46,849 bases of DNA from an uncultured Bacteroidaceae bacterium (GTDB taxonomy: Bacteria > Bacteroidota > Bacteroidia > Bacteroidales > Bacteroidaceae). The notes under the pieces were generated by a model. The model was given only the letters and a program-made list of their open reading frames with translations. It was not told the DNA's origin and made no database searches. Made by a program: the position numbers and the translations under genes. Location: the NCBI GenBank assembly GCA_905234555.1, contig CAJOHO010000008.1, positions 1 through 46,849 of the forward strand. The letters are read 5' to 3'. Positions 1-11,100 of this stretch are shown here, in pieces (the first letter of the stretch is position 1; each line of letters opens with the position of its first letter).

Positions 1-15
1 TTTCTATTTTTTCAG

Positions 16-23
16 TAACTTCG
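16..23 (+). promoter_or_regulatory. Weak candidate -7 promoter box for the GH43 gene
   Basis: TAACTTCG differs at one base from the Bacteroidota -7 consensus TAnnTTTG and lies about 90 bases before the GH43 start. The -33 region falls at or beyond the window edge, so it cannot be judged. The gene could equally be transcribed from further upstream. Confidence 0.3.
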
Positions 24-111
24 CAGCCAAATCTCAATAAGCACCAAATATATTCAAAATTCTAACTTAAATCATAGGCTCCACAGGCTTCATGATTTTT
101 CAATTCTAACG

Positions 112-1737
112 ATGAAAAAGATTCTTTTGGCTGCCCTGCTTCCGCTACTGGGACTGACGGCAAACGCACAATTGACTGAGACGACTGACCGCCAGCAGAT
201 AACGGTAAAGAACCCGTTTATCTGGGCTGACTGCCCCGACCCCGACATCATCAGGGTGGGGGAGTACTACTATCTGGTGACGACCACGATGCACATGTTC
301 CCTGGTGCTCCTATCATGCGCAGCAAGGACTTGGCTCATTGGGAAACTGTATCCTATCTGTTTGACGCCATCAAGGACACCCCTCGCTACGACCTGCAGG
401 AAGGAACGGTATATGGACGCGGACAATGGGCTACGACCCTGCGTTACAACAACGGGACATTTTGGGCGCTGTTCGTTGCCAACGACGATCCGCACAAGTC
501 GATGGTGTTCCGCACAGACGATCCTGCCAAGGGCTGGACGTTGCACAGCCGTCTCCCTGCCTACCACGACTCCTCGCTCTTCTTCGATGAGGACGGACGT
601 GTGTATGTGTTCTCGGGCAGCGGCGACATCCGTCTGGTGGAACTGACTGCCGACCTCACGGCTGAAAAGCCAGGCGGCATCCGCAAGACGCTGGAACTGA
701 AGGGACGTCCACAAGGTTTGCACGAAGGCAGCCGTTTCATCAAACACGACGGTATGTACTATCTGTTGTGCATTGCCTGGCCGCGTACAGGACGTGAGGA
801 AATCTGCTACCGCAGCCGCAACATCGAAGGTCCGTATGAGTCGAAGGTCATCCTGAAGAGCGACTTCGGCGGATTCCCGCTGGCTGGTCAGGGTACCATC
901 GTCGATGGCAAGCACGGCGAGTGGTACGGCGTGATGTTCCAGGACCGTGGCGGCGTGGGACGTGTGCTGACCATCGAACCCTGTACGTGGATTGACGGCT
1001 GGCCTGTGTTGGGAACGAACGGCGACGGCATCATCCCCGAGACCGTAAAGCTGGACGGCGACTGTGCCTGCCATCAGGAAGCTTACTATGCCAAGATTGA
1101 GAAGGACTTCCAGTTCAACCATAACTATCTGAAAGATAAGGTACAGGTGAAGGGTGTCGACGGCAGGTTCAGCCAACTGACTATGCCTACTACCGGAATC
1201 CGTGGACCAATCGACTGGATTCTGACCAGCGTGAAGGCTAACAACATCTATGATGCCCGCAACACCCTGACCTGGCGTACTTGGGGACCTACCTGCTCCG
1301 ACACCATCTGTCTGGATGTGCGCAGGATGAAGGATGGCGACAAGGCTGGTCTGGCTGCCTTCAACGGCGACAGCGGCGTGCTGACTGTCGTGAAGGAAGG
1401 TGGACAATGTTTCCTGACGATGACGGAAGAAAACGTGCAACTGAGCAACAACACGAAGGAAATTACCGACGTGAAGTGCAAGGAAGTGGAACGCGTGAAG
1501 ATACCGAAAGGTAAGCTGGGAGCCATTTACCTGCGCTTCGACGGCGATTTCCGTCCAGGTGCCCACGATGTGGCAAATTTCTACTACAGCTTCGACGGAA
1601 AAAATTTCACGCAGATCGGCACTCCTAACTACCAGATGCGCTTCGACTACAGACGTCTGTTCATGGGTACTCGCTATGCTGCCTTCTACTTCGCCACAAA
1701 GGCTGAAGGTGGACAAGTGGGACTGAAGGTGAAGTAA
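112..1737 (+). CDS. Secreted glycoside hydrolase family 43 enzyme (beta-xylosidase/arabinofuranosidase type)
   Basis: This 541-residue protein starts with a signal peptide (residues 1-19, cleavage after the ANA before Gln20). The five-bladed GH43 propeller covers about residues 33-320. The three expected acids are visible: Asp43 in CPDPD (base), Asp153 in YHDSS (pKa modulator) and Glu205 in LHEGSRF (acid). Residues about 340-541 form a C-terminal beta-sandwich of the concanavalin-like type often attached to GH43 enzymes. This points to removal of xylose or arabinose from xylan fragments in the periplasm or at the surface. Exact substrate cannot be read from the sequence. It is followed by a 199-base gap and the GH10-CE1 gene, with which it may be co-transcribed. 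There is no Shine-Dalgarno sequence, as is normal in this phylum. Confidence 0.9.
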   Translation: MKKILLAALLPLLGLTANAQLTETTDRQQITVKNPFIWADCPDPDIIRVGEYYYLVTTTMHMFPGAPIMRSKDLAHWETVSYLFDAIKDTPRYDLQEGTVYGRGQWATTLRYNNGTFWALFVANDDPHKSMVFRTDDPAKGWTLHSRLPAYHDSSLFFDEDGRVYVFSGSGDIRLVELTADLTAEKPGGIRKTLELKGRPQGLHEGSRFIKHDGMYYLLCIAWPRTGREEICYRSRNIEGPYESKVILKSDFGGFPLAGQGTIVDGKHGEWYGVMFQDRGGVGRVLTIEPCTWIDGWPVLGTNGDGIIPETVKLDGDCACHQEAYYAKIEKDFQFNHNYLKDKVQVKGVDGRFSQLTMPTTGIRGPIDWILTSVKANNIYDARNTLTWRTWGPTCSDTICLDVRRMKDGDKAGLAAFNGDSGVLTVVKEGGQCFLTMTEENVQLSNNTKEITDVKCKEVERVKIPKGKLGAIYLRFDGDFRPGAHDVANFYYSFDGKNFTQIGTPNYQMRFDYRRLFMGTRYAAFYFATKAEGGQVGLKVK

Positions 1738-1888
1738 GTGAAGAGTGAAGAATGAAGAGTGAAGAATGGCGCAGCCATCACGAGCCGTAGCCGCATAGTC
1801 GTGACGCCCGAAAAATTGTGGGCAATTATTAGTCACGGGTGCAATCAGCGAAGGCGAGAGCGTAGCGGTAATGAAGAGTGAAGAATAC
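1738..1888. repeat. Intergenic element bounded by GTGAAGAGTGAAGA-type repeats
   Basis: The gap between the GH43 and GH10-CE1 genes starts with two copies of GTGAAGAGTGAAGAATG-like sequence (1738-1768) and ends with another (1871-1886). The core between them is about 100 bases and contains an inverted pair TCACGA/TCGTGA (about 1779-1805). The same word occurs inside a coding region at 41330 and 42311, so it is a dispersed element rather than a local accident. I see no gene in it. Confidence 0.6.
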
Positions 1889-1915
1889 ATTCAACAAATC
1901 ATAATTCAACAATAA

Positions 1916-4114
<2,199 letters not shown>

Positions 4115-4154
4115 GGGGGGACCCTCCCCCTTGCCCCTCCACAAGGGAGGGGAG
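4115..4154. repeat. C-rich/G-rich intergenic inverted repeat
   Basis: Right after the GH10-CE1 stop there is a run of G and C blocks in which CCCTCCCCCTTG pairs with CAAGGGAGGGGAG. It forms an imperfect hairpin upstream of the real terminator. Similar C-rich blocks are common in gaps of Prevotella and Bacteroides genomes as far as I recall. No coding content. Confidence 0.5.
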
Positions 4155-4165
4155 TATATACTTCG

Positions 4166-4208
4166 AAGACCGGTATCATCCATTGTGGTGATTCTGGTCT
4201 TTTTTTTA
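4166..4208 (+). terminator. Rho-independent terminator after GH10-CE1
   Basis: AAGACC-G-G-ATCA on the 5' arm pairs with TGAT-C-GGTCTT on the 3' arm around a short ATTG loop (arms about 4166-4181 and 4186-4201). There is one internal mismatch and some G-T pairs. A run of T follows at once. It separates the GH43/GH10-CE1 unit from the 1191-residue protein gene. The rest of the 319-base gap holds the operator repeats and promoter listed separately. Confidence 0.8.
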
Positions 4209-4266
4209 TTAGCCATTTCCTCGATTTGGGCGGTTTTTTGTCGCATGTAAGCCTTTTGTTGCAAGA

Positions 4267-4294
4267 TGTAACATGGAATAAAACCCGTGTAACA
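4267..4294 (+). promoter_or_regulatory. Candidate regulator operator: TGTAACA direct repeat
   Basis: Two identical TGTAACA words start at 4267 and 4288, 21 bases apart. The second ends 31 bases before the -7 box. The symporter operon has the same words at the same pitch and almost the same distance (12660 and 12681, -7 box at 12718). After the first word both sites continue with TxGxxTAAA. The position just upstream of a promoter with no clear -33 box is what an activator site looks like. The obvious candidate protein is the sensor-regulator encoded at 8142. Confidence 0.65.
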
Positions 4295-4325
4295 TAGGTT
4301 TTCTCTCTATATAAGGAAAAAGGCG

Positions 4326-4333
4326 TAACTTTG
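4326..4333 (+). promoter_or_regulatory. -7 promoter box for the 1191-residue protein gene
   Basis: TAACTTTG is a perfect match to TAnnTTTG, followed by the C often seen next. The expected -33 spot (about 4303) reads CTCT instead of TTTG, which suggests a need for an activator. The leader to the ATG is about 100 bases. Confidence 0.75.
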
Positions 4334-4433
4334 CACCGAAATTCGTGTGGAGTCCTAAATCGTCCACATTTTTATCGTGAAAATTTCAATTAAACCAATT
4401 TATTAACAATCCAAATTCATTAACAAATCGCTT

Positions 4434-7400
4434 ATGAAAAAAATTAACTTTCTGTTGATGCTGGGTCTGATGAGTGCTGCTTCGATGCAGGCTCAGACAA
4501 CCATTGTATCTCTGGGTTTCGAACCAGGCGACGTCAAGGGCCAAAGCTCTGCTTATTCCCTGACTCCTGGTTTGAGTGAGTTCGGCGACTGGGTGAACGT
4601 GAAGGATGTCGATCTTTGGGACGAAAAGTCACAAGACGAAGTACATTCTGGCGAATACGCCCTGTATGCTGACAACTATGAGTGCGACCCTGCTGCTCAG
4701 TCGTGGGACCGTGGCTTCAAGATTGCCAAGCTTCCTATCAAGGACAACAGCGCTTACCGTGTGAGCTTCTGGATCAAGGGTACATACGGCAGCAAGCTGT
4801 CTTCATGGCTTGCAAAGGGTATTGAGAACTACGACAAGAGCATCTGTACCGCTACAGGTCAGAACTACGGCCTGGATCAGGTGACGCTGAACGGTGACTG
4901 GCAGCACATGTCGTTTGTTTCCTATTATGCAAACGCCGATGTGATGAACAACTACATCGCCAACAGCGAGAGCTGGCGTGGTGGTGCCGACTTCCCAGAG
5001 GAATTCGGCGGCAACGGCGAACAGACTTACAGCGAATTCTTCGAAGGCAAACTGCCAGAGGAGTTCTTCTTCATTGCCAACATGTTCACCAGCAACAGCG
5101 AGTACATCCTCGATGACATCAAGATTGAAGAAGGTGTGACTTTCAACCAGGCTACCTTCAATGGTGAGTACTTCGCCATCAAGCTTGACTTCGGCTATTC
5201 TACCAACATTGCAGCTCTGGCCAACGAAAACGAAGGCAGCTTCTCTCTCGATCCTTCCTGCGTGACAGTTAAGATCAACGGTACTGATGCAGCTGTTGAC
5301 TACGTTGAAGGTAAGAGCGACGGATTCCTCTATATCTTCGTTTCTGAAGATGTTGTGATGAACGAAGACGATGAGATTATCGTCAGCTTTACTCCTGCTG
5401 CCGACTGCCCCATCCTTTACGATGGTGACAAGCGTCCAAGTGCTGATGCCGAGACTGAGATGCAGGTGTTGGGCTTCACGAACGAAGTAGCTTACTTCGA
5501 CGGTTCTATCGATGCCCTGCCTTCTGCATTCAATCCTGCCAAGATGGTCAGCTCTGTTCCTGAGAACGAAAGCTTCGAAATCGATAAATCTACGTTGCAA
5601 TACATCTACGTGACTTATGACAAGAAGGTGCAGGTTGGTTCAGCTTCTGCTACCCTGCAGTGGAAGGACAACTTTGGTGAAAAGTCTCTCGACCTTTCTA
5701 ATGGCATGTTTGTAAGTGACGATGGTCTGACTGTTGTCACTCCTATCTACGGTGCTAGTCTGGAGGACGGTGAATACACCTTCATCCTTTCTAACGTTGA
5801 GAACGAAATGGGCTTCCCATGCCAGGAAGATCAGCAAATCATCTTCGCAGTTGGTGAAGACCACGACACTTCTGTATCTGAAGTCATTTATGCTTCAGAT
5901 TTCGACAACGACCTGACTGAAGGTGTTCCTCCAGGATGGGTAACCTACAACGAGGCTGGTTTCCATATCTACGGATTCAACGATGATGGTTCTCAGTATA
6001 CTTATCACTATGGTGGTAATCCTGGTGGTGGTGGTACTCGTTTGTTTGATGGATTCAGCGGTGACTTCAACAAGGCCATGTACTGGGGATCTCGTGGAAC
6101 AAATGAGGGATATGCAGAATATGGTTCACAGGTGAAAGACTATCTGCTTCCAGGTGGAGAGATTGATCCTGACATGCCAGAGGATATCGCTCTGAAGCTC
6201 GAACCTCGCAAGTATCAGGTTACATTCAAGATGGCTGCTTGGAAAGGCGAACCTGTATTCCGCTTCACTCTTGAAGACCTCGAAGGCAATGTGTATGCTC
6301 GCTTCAACGACTATGTGGCTACACCAAACATGAATGGAAATAAGGGTAAGGTTTCGGGTACTTTGACTTGTACAACTGACTTTACCGTTGACAAGGCAGG
6401 TTACTATGTTCTTCGCTTTGCTGCACAGGATGCTCAGTGGCAGGAATTCCTCCTCGCTAATGTGAAGGTTATCACCATGCCTTCAAAGGCTGCTTACTGG
6501 AAACAGCAACTTGCTGCGGCCGTAGAAGAGGCAGAACCTATCATGGACTTAGCTTACGACGCTCTGTATAACGGTGATACCAAGACTGCTTTCGCTGCTG
6601 CTATCAACAACGCAAAGACTGGTCACTTCACTTCTCCTTCTGAGATTACGGCTCTCATCAATCAACTGAAAGAACTGGGTACTCAGATGCAGACTCGTAT
6701 TGACAACATCGACACGTTTGTTAACTCTATCTCTACTGCAGCCGACGCTGTAGCTGCGCTCGAAGGCAAGTATGCAGAGTCTCCATACGCAAAGGATGCT
6801 CAGGTATTGGTTGACAAGTACGCTGGTACAGATCCAACTTCTCTCTCTGACGCGGAACTGGCTGAGGTTGCTCCAAAGCTCGCCAACGCTTCTGCTCTGA
6901 TGGCTAACGTTCCTCAAGTTGTTGACATCCTCACATGGCGTGCTTACAAGGCAGCTCAGACTGCGGAGAAACTCGGCGTGGAAGGTGCAGAGAAGGATGC
7001 AGCTTACAACGTAGTTGATGATGATGACGCTGTCGTTGAGGCTTGCAACCAGGCTTCCAAGCTGGCTCTCTATCAGTGGTTTGCTCAGAATGCACAAGCT
7101 CCAGGCGTTAATCCTGAGATCGACGAAACAATGAAGACTGAGGTTCACTTCGAGAATTCTCAGAAGGCTAACTTCGATGGAGAATACATTGACATGACAG
7201 GTGATGAAATCGCTGCCAGCGGTATTGACTTCACTTGCCTTGTGAAGAACCCGCACTTCTATACCTTCACAACCAACGGCGCTGCAAACTTGCAGGATAA
7301 CACTGTTGTAGGTTGGAACTGCGAACAGTATGAAGGCGGTAGCGTTCACCTTGCCAACAACGCTTCAGCAACTGAAGCTAATCCGGTTATCACAAGTGCT

Positions 7401-8009
7401 ATCAACGCTTACGCAGGTGGTGCTGAATACAAGTTCTACCAGGTAATCGAAAACGCTCCTGTAGGTGTTTACAACGTTTATTTCGCTACTCGTACAGCCA
7501 TTAAGAACCAGCTTGATCCTGACACAGGTATTGCCGGCGTATTCAACGCAATGGACGACGAAACTGGTATTTGGGACAAGTACATCTTCGCTCAGGTTGA
7601 CGATGACGAACCTATCATGGTTCCATTCTCTGCCGGTAGCTCTTGGTTCGGTCACCCGACCGTGATTCCTAACGTTGAGGTGAAGGAAGGTTCGAAGCTG
7701 ACCATCGGTGCAGTTGAACACTACATTTCCGGCAAGGCTTCTGGCCACGACTACAATGCAACAAGCAGCTGGGATACCAACACCTTCGTAGGTGAGTCTC
7801 GCATGTACATGGTTGCTCCTCTCCAGGGCTACGATTACGGCAAGGCTGCTGAGGATCTCGCAAACGCTATCGAACTTGTTAACGCAGAAGCTGGTCGCAA
7901 GATCGTTGGTATCTTCAGCGTTAGCGGTACTCAGGTTCCTTCTCTCCAGAAGGGTCTTAACATCGTGAAGTTTGACAACGGCAACGTTCGTAAAGTGTAT
8001 ATCAAGTAA
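4434..8009 (+). CDS. Large secreted multidomain protein with T9SS-type C-terminal tail, probable carbohydrate binding
   Basis: I do not recognise this 1191-residue protein as a named family. It has a signal peptide (1-21) and a jelly-roll-like region with a FEPG start and ILDDIKIEEG end, as in carbohydrate-binding modules (about 25-235). Two Ig-like stretches follow (about 240-345 and 365-475, the latter like bacterial Ig/SbsA domains), then a second jelly-roll-like part with a Gly-rich loop (about 485-685). After that come a helical Ala-rich segment (about 690-880) and a further beta domain (about 900-1140). The last 40 residues (KIVGIFSVSGTQ to RKVYIK) look like a type A sorting domain of the type IX secretion system. 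No catalytic motif was seen. It has its own promoter with the candidate regulon operator and lies just before the regulator gene. I infer a surface xylan-binding protein; this is not proven. Confidence 0.75.
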   Translation: MKKINFLLMLGLMSAASMQAQTTIVSLGFEPGDVKGQSSAYSLTPGLSEFGDWVNVKDVDLWDEKSQDEVHSGEYALYADNYECDPAAQSWDRGFKIAKLPIKDNSAYRVSFWIKGTYGSKLSSWLAKGIENYDKSICTATGQNYGLDQVTLNGDWQHMSFVSYYANADVMNNYIANSESWRGGADFPEEFGGNGEQTYSEFFEGKLPEEFFFIANMFTSNSEYILDDIKIEEGVTFNQATFNGEYFAIKLDFGYSTNIAALANENEGSFSLDPSCVTVKINGTDAAVDYVEGKSDGFLYIFVSEDVVMNEDDEIIVSFTPAADCPILYDGDKRPSADAETEMQVLGFTNEVAYFDGSIDALPSAFNPAKMVSSVPENESFEIDKSTLQYIYVTYDKKVQVGSASATLQWKDNFGEKSLDLSNGMFVSDDGLTVVTPIYGASLEDGEYTFILSNVENEMGFPCQEDQQIIFAVGEDHDTSVSEVIYASDFDNDLTEGVPPGWVTYNEAGFHIYGFNDDGSQYTYHYGGNPGGGGTRLFDGFSGDFNKAMYWGSRGTNEGYAEYGSQVKDYLLPGGEIDPDMPEDIALKLEPRKYQVTFKMAAWKGEPVFRFTLEDLEGNVYARFNDYVATPNMNGNKGKVSGTLTCTTDFTVDKAGYYVLRFAAQDAQWQEFLLANVKVITMPSKAAYWKQQLAAAVEEAEPIMDLAYDALYNGDTKTAFAAAINNAKTGHFTSPSEITALINQLKELGTQMQTRIDNIDTFVNSISTAADAVAALEGKYAESPYAKDAQVLVDKYAGTDPTSLSDAELAEVAPKLANASALMANVPQVVDILTWRAYKAAQTAEKLGVEGAEKDAAYNVVDDDDAVVEACNQASKLALYQWFAQNAQAPGVNPEIDETMKTEVHFENSQKANFDGEYIDMTGDEIAASGIDFTCLVKNPHFYTFTTNGAANLQDNTVVGWNCEQYEGGSVHLANNASATEANPVITSAINAYAGGAEYKFYQVIENAPVGVYNVYFATRTAIKNQLDPDTGIAGVFNAMDDETGIWDKYIFAQVDDDEPIMVPFSAGSSWFGHPTVIPNVEVKEGSKLTIGAVEHYISGKASGHDYNATSSWDTNTFVGESRMYMVAPLQGYDYGKAAEDLANAIELVNAEAGRKIVGIFSVSGTQVPSLQKGLNIVKFDNGNVRKVYIK

Positions 8010-8030
8010 AAAAATACACATTTTCGATAA

Positions 8031-8070
8031 AAAAAGGTGGGTCTCCTATTGGAGGTCCACCTTTTTTTTA
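8031..8070 (+). terminator. Strong rho-independent terminator
   Basis: A 16-base-pair stem (8031-8046 with 8051-8066, two G-T pairs) closes a TATT loop and runs into a T stretch. It ends the 1191-residue protein gene and abuts the promoter of the regulator gene. Confidence 0.92.
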
Positions 8071-8078
8071 TAACTTTG
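8071..8078 (+). promoter_or_regulatory. -7 promoter box for the sensor-regulator gene
   Basis: TAACTTTG, followed by C, matches the Bacteroidota -7 consensus exactly and starts directly after the upstream terminator. No TGTAACA repeats are present, so the regulator is probably not under the same control as its presumed targets. Leader about 60 bases. Confidence 0.75.
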
Positions 8079-8141
8079 CACCGTGATTTCGTTTCGGCAT
8101 AGCCGATTCTTTGGAATCCAAGTAATACTAACTAATGAACG

Positions 8142-11100
8142 ATGAAACGTTTTCTTGCCCTAATTCAACTACTGTTTGCAGGGTTCCTGTTGAGTGTTCA
8201 GGCACAGAATGTGACGCTCTATACTTCTAAACAGGGACTTTCCAATTCATATATCAGAAGCCTATACGAGGATAGTCGTCATAATATCTGGATGACGACC
8301 CAGAACGGACTCAACCGTTTCGACGGTGTGAAGATGAATGTCTATCGCCATGAACAGAACGATTCCACTTCGTTGCTGAATGACGAAAGTACTTGTGTCT
8401 TAGAGTTCGACAAGAACTGCCTGCTGGTGGGAACGGCTGGCGGTTTGCAGAGTTATGACTACAGCACGAACCGCTTCCGTCTGGTTCCCTTCCTCTCTCC
8501 CCGTGGCGACACCCTTGCTCCACGTATTCTTAATATCAATAAGGTAGAAAAGAACCGTTTCATCATCAGTTCTGACGGTTTTGGAACAGCTGAGCTGAAG
8601 GTAAAGGCTGACGGAAGTATGGAGGCACGTGTGACCAATGCCTTCAACCAGGGAGAACCCTCTATCTCTCCTTATTTTATTTATGAAGACCGAAGAAACC
8701 AGCAATGGATTGTGAACGGAAGCCACCTGCTGTTCCGTGCCAACCGAAAGGGAGGTAAAGCATATGAGGGATTGCAAGGAGTGGTGAAACTCTGTGAGAG
8801 TTCATCCGGAAAACTGTATGCAGCCACCAGTACAGACGGTATCTTTGTCTATGATGCTAAGGCTGACACCTTCACCCGTGTGGCATCGGGAGAAGAACTG
8901 GGTGGTGTGGTCTATGGCTTCAATCCCTGGGTGAGCGGACGTCTGTTTATCTGTTCGGACGGAGGCGGACTTCGTATCTATGACGAGAAGACAGGAAAGG
9001 TGTCTCTCAGCAGTATCATGGTGAAGGACTTTGACCTTGCCACCAGCAACGCCAAGGATGCCATCAGCGATGCCTACGGAAATGTGTGGGTGGGTATCTA
9101 CCGCAAAGGTGTCATGATGAAACCGGTGAACCAGTCTGCCTTTGAATATATCGGTCAGAACTCCATCACCAAGAACACCATCGGCTCGAACTCCATCTTC
9201 AATATCGCCAACAGCCGTGACGGACTGTGGGTGGCAGCAGATAACGACGGACTGTATCTCATCTCTGCTGACGGCACCACTTCCCAGCATTGGGTGAAAG
9301 GACCGCAGCATCCCAACATGCCGATTTCGTTCACCGCAATTTGCGAACTTCCTTCTACGGTCACTCCTTCTCCCTCGTCGCAGCCTCCACTCTTGCTTGG
9401 CACATATTCCGAAGGACTTTGGAAGATGGAGAACGGCGCGTTCCGTCTCGTCACAAAGGAGATAGACCGTGTGTTTGACATCCAGCCAGCTGCAGAACCG
9501 CGTTGCTACTGGATTGCGACGATGGGAGGCGGTTTCTTCTATTACAATGACGACACAGGCAAATTCGTGCAATATTATCCGGACTGGAGCAAGGGCGAAA
9601 GTGGTGCCCGCATTATCCGCAATCCTTATGTTTATGCCATCTTGCCGTTTGGCAACCGCCTGTTTGTAGGTACAGCCGACGGACTTGCCATCTGTCAGGT
9701 GGAGCCAGGTAGTGTCATTCAAGAAACCAGCACCAAACTGCTCACAGGTGAATATGTCCGCCACATGACGGTTTCGGAGGACGGTTCCATCTTGTGGATT
9801 GCCACCAACTTCGGACTGGTAAGGATGGATGCCACTTCCTTGGAGATGCAGACCTATACAACTGCTAACGGTCTGCCTGTCAATAGTCTTGCTTCTCTGT
9901 GCCTGGTGGGTAACAAACTCTGGATTGGTACCGACTTCGGTCTTTCCTGCATGGATGTCAGCTCTGCTACCTTCACGAATTTCTATTTCGATGACGGTTT
10001 GCAGGATAATGAGTTCAGTCGTGGGGCTGTGGTGCGTAAGGACAATACCCTTTACTTCAGCGGTATTGGCGGAATCACCTATTTCGATATCCGCAAGATG
10101 GAGCAATGGCGTCAGAAAGGACGTACCATAGACCTGAAATTCGTGGATATCTTTGTCGGAAACCGTACCATCCACGTGGGTGACCAGTCTGAGGGATACG
10201 ATATGCTGACTGGGCTGATTGACGAATATCCTCATATCGAGATGGGGCATAGCGATAACCATTTCACCATCGAACTCTGTGTGCCAGGCTTCAACAACCA
10301 GCATGTGGTCTATGAATATTGTGTCAACGGCGGACCTTGGCAGGAACAGGCCAGCAGCAACAGCCGTATCGTCTTCGACAACCTGGAATCCGGAACCTAT
10401 AAGATTCGGTTCCGTGCACGGGTGATGGGTTCGCTGAGTCAGGAACGGGAACTGGTGGCAGTCATCCATCCAGTCTGGTATGCTTCTACCTGGGCAAAAA
10501 TCGTCTATCTGATTCTCTTCCTTCTGGCTTGCTGGATGGTCTATGAATTTGTACGCCGCAGGGTGCAGGCACGTAGGGTGGTGGCTCGTCATCGCCAGCG
10601 TGAGGAACTCAACGAGGCACGCATCCAGTTCTTCATGAATATCAGCCACGAAATCCGTACACCTATGACGCTCATCCTGGCTCCTCTCCAGAAACTCATC
10701 AGCACGGATAAGGATCCTGAGCGTCAACACGAATACAAACTGATTCAGCAAAATTCCAAACGAATCCTCCGCCTCATCAATCAGATGATGGATGTGAGAA
10801 AGATTGAACAGGGTAAGTTCCTGCTGAACTACAAACGTGTGGAACTCGTAGGCTTCATCCAGAATATCTTCGATGTCTTCACGACAAACGCCCAGAGCCG
10901 AGACATCACTTACCAGTTCAAGCATAACGTAGACCATCTGGATGTCTATCTCGATGGCGAGAATGCCGACAAGATTGTGATGAATCTCCTCTCCAACGCC
11001 TTTAAGTTCACGCCAGATCATGGTACCATCACCATCGAACTGAATCACGAAGAGGAAAATCCTTCGCAGTTCACGCTGATTGTTACGGATTCGGGTGTGG

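Noticed and set aside
145-1890. Long minus-strand ORF of 581 codons opposite the GH43 gene
   Set aside because: It mirrors the codon structure of the real gene, has no signal or domain, and starts in the intergenic repeat. Similar long antisense ORFs at 1829-3433, 8802-11345, 26385-27869 and 41411-42499 are rejected for the same reason.
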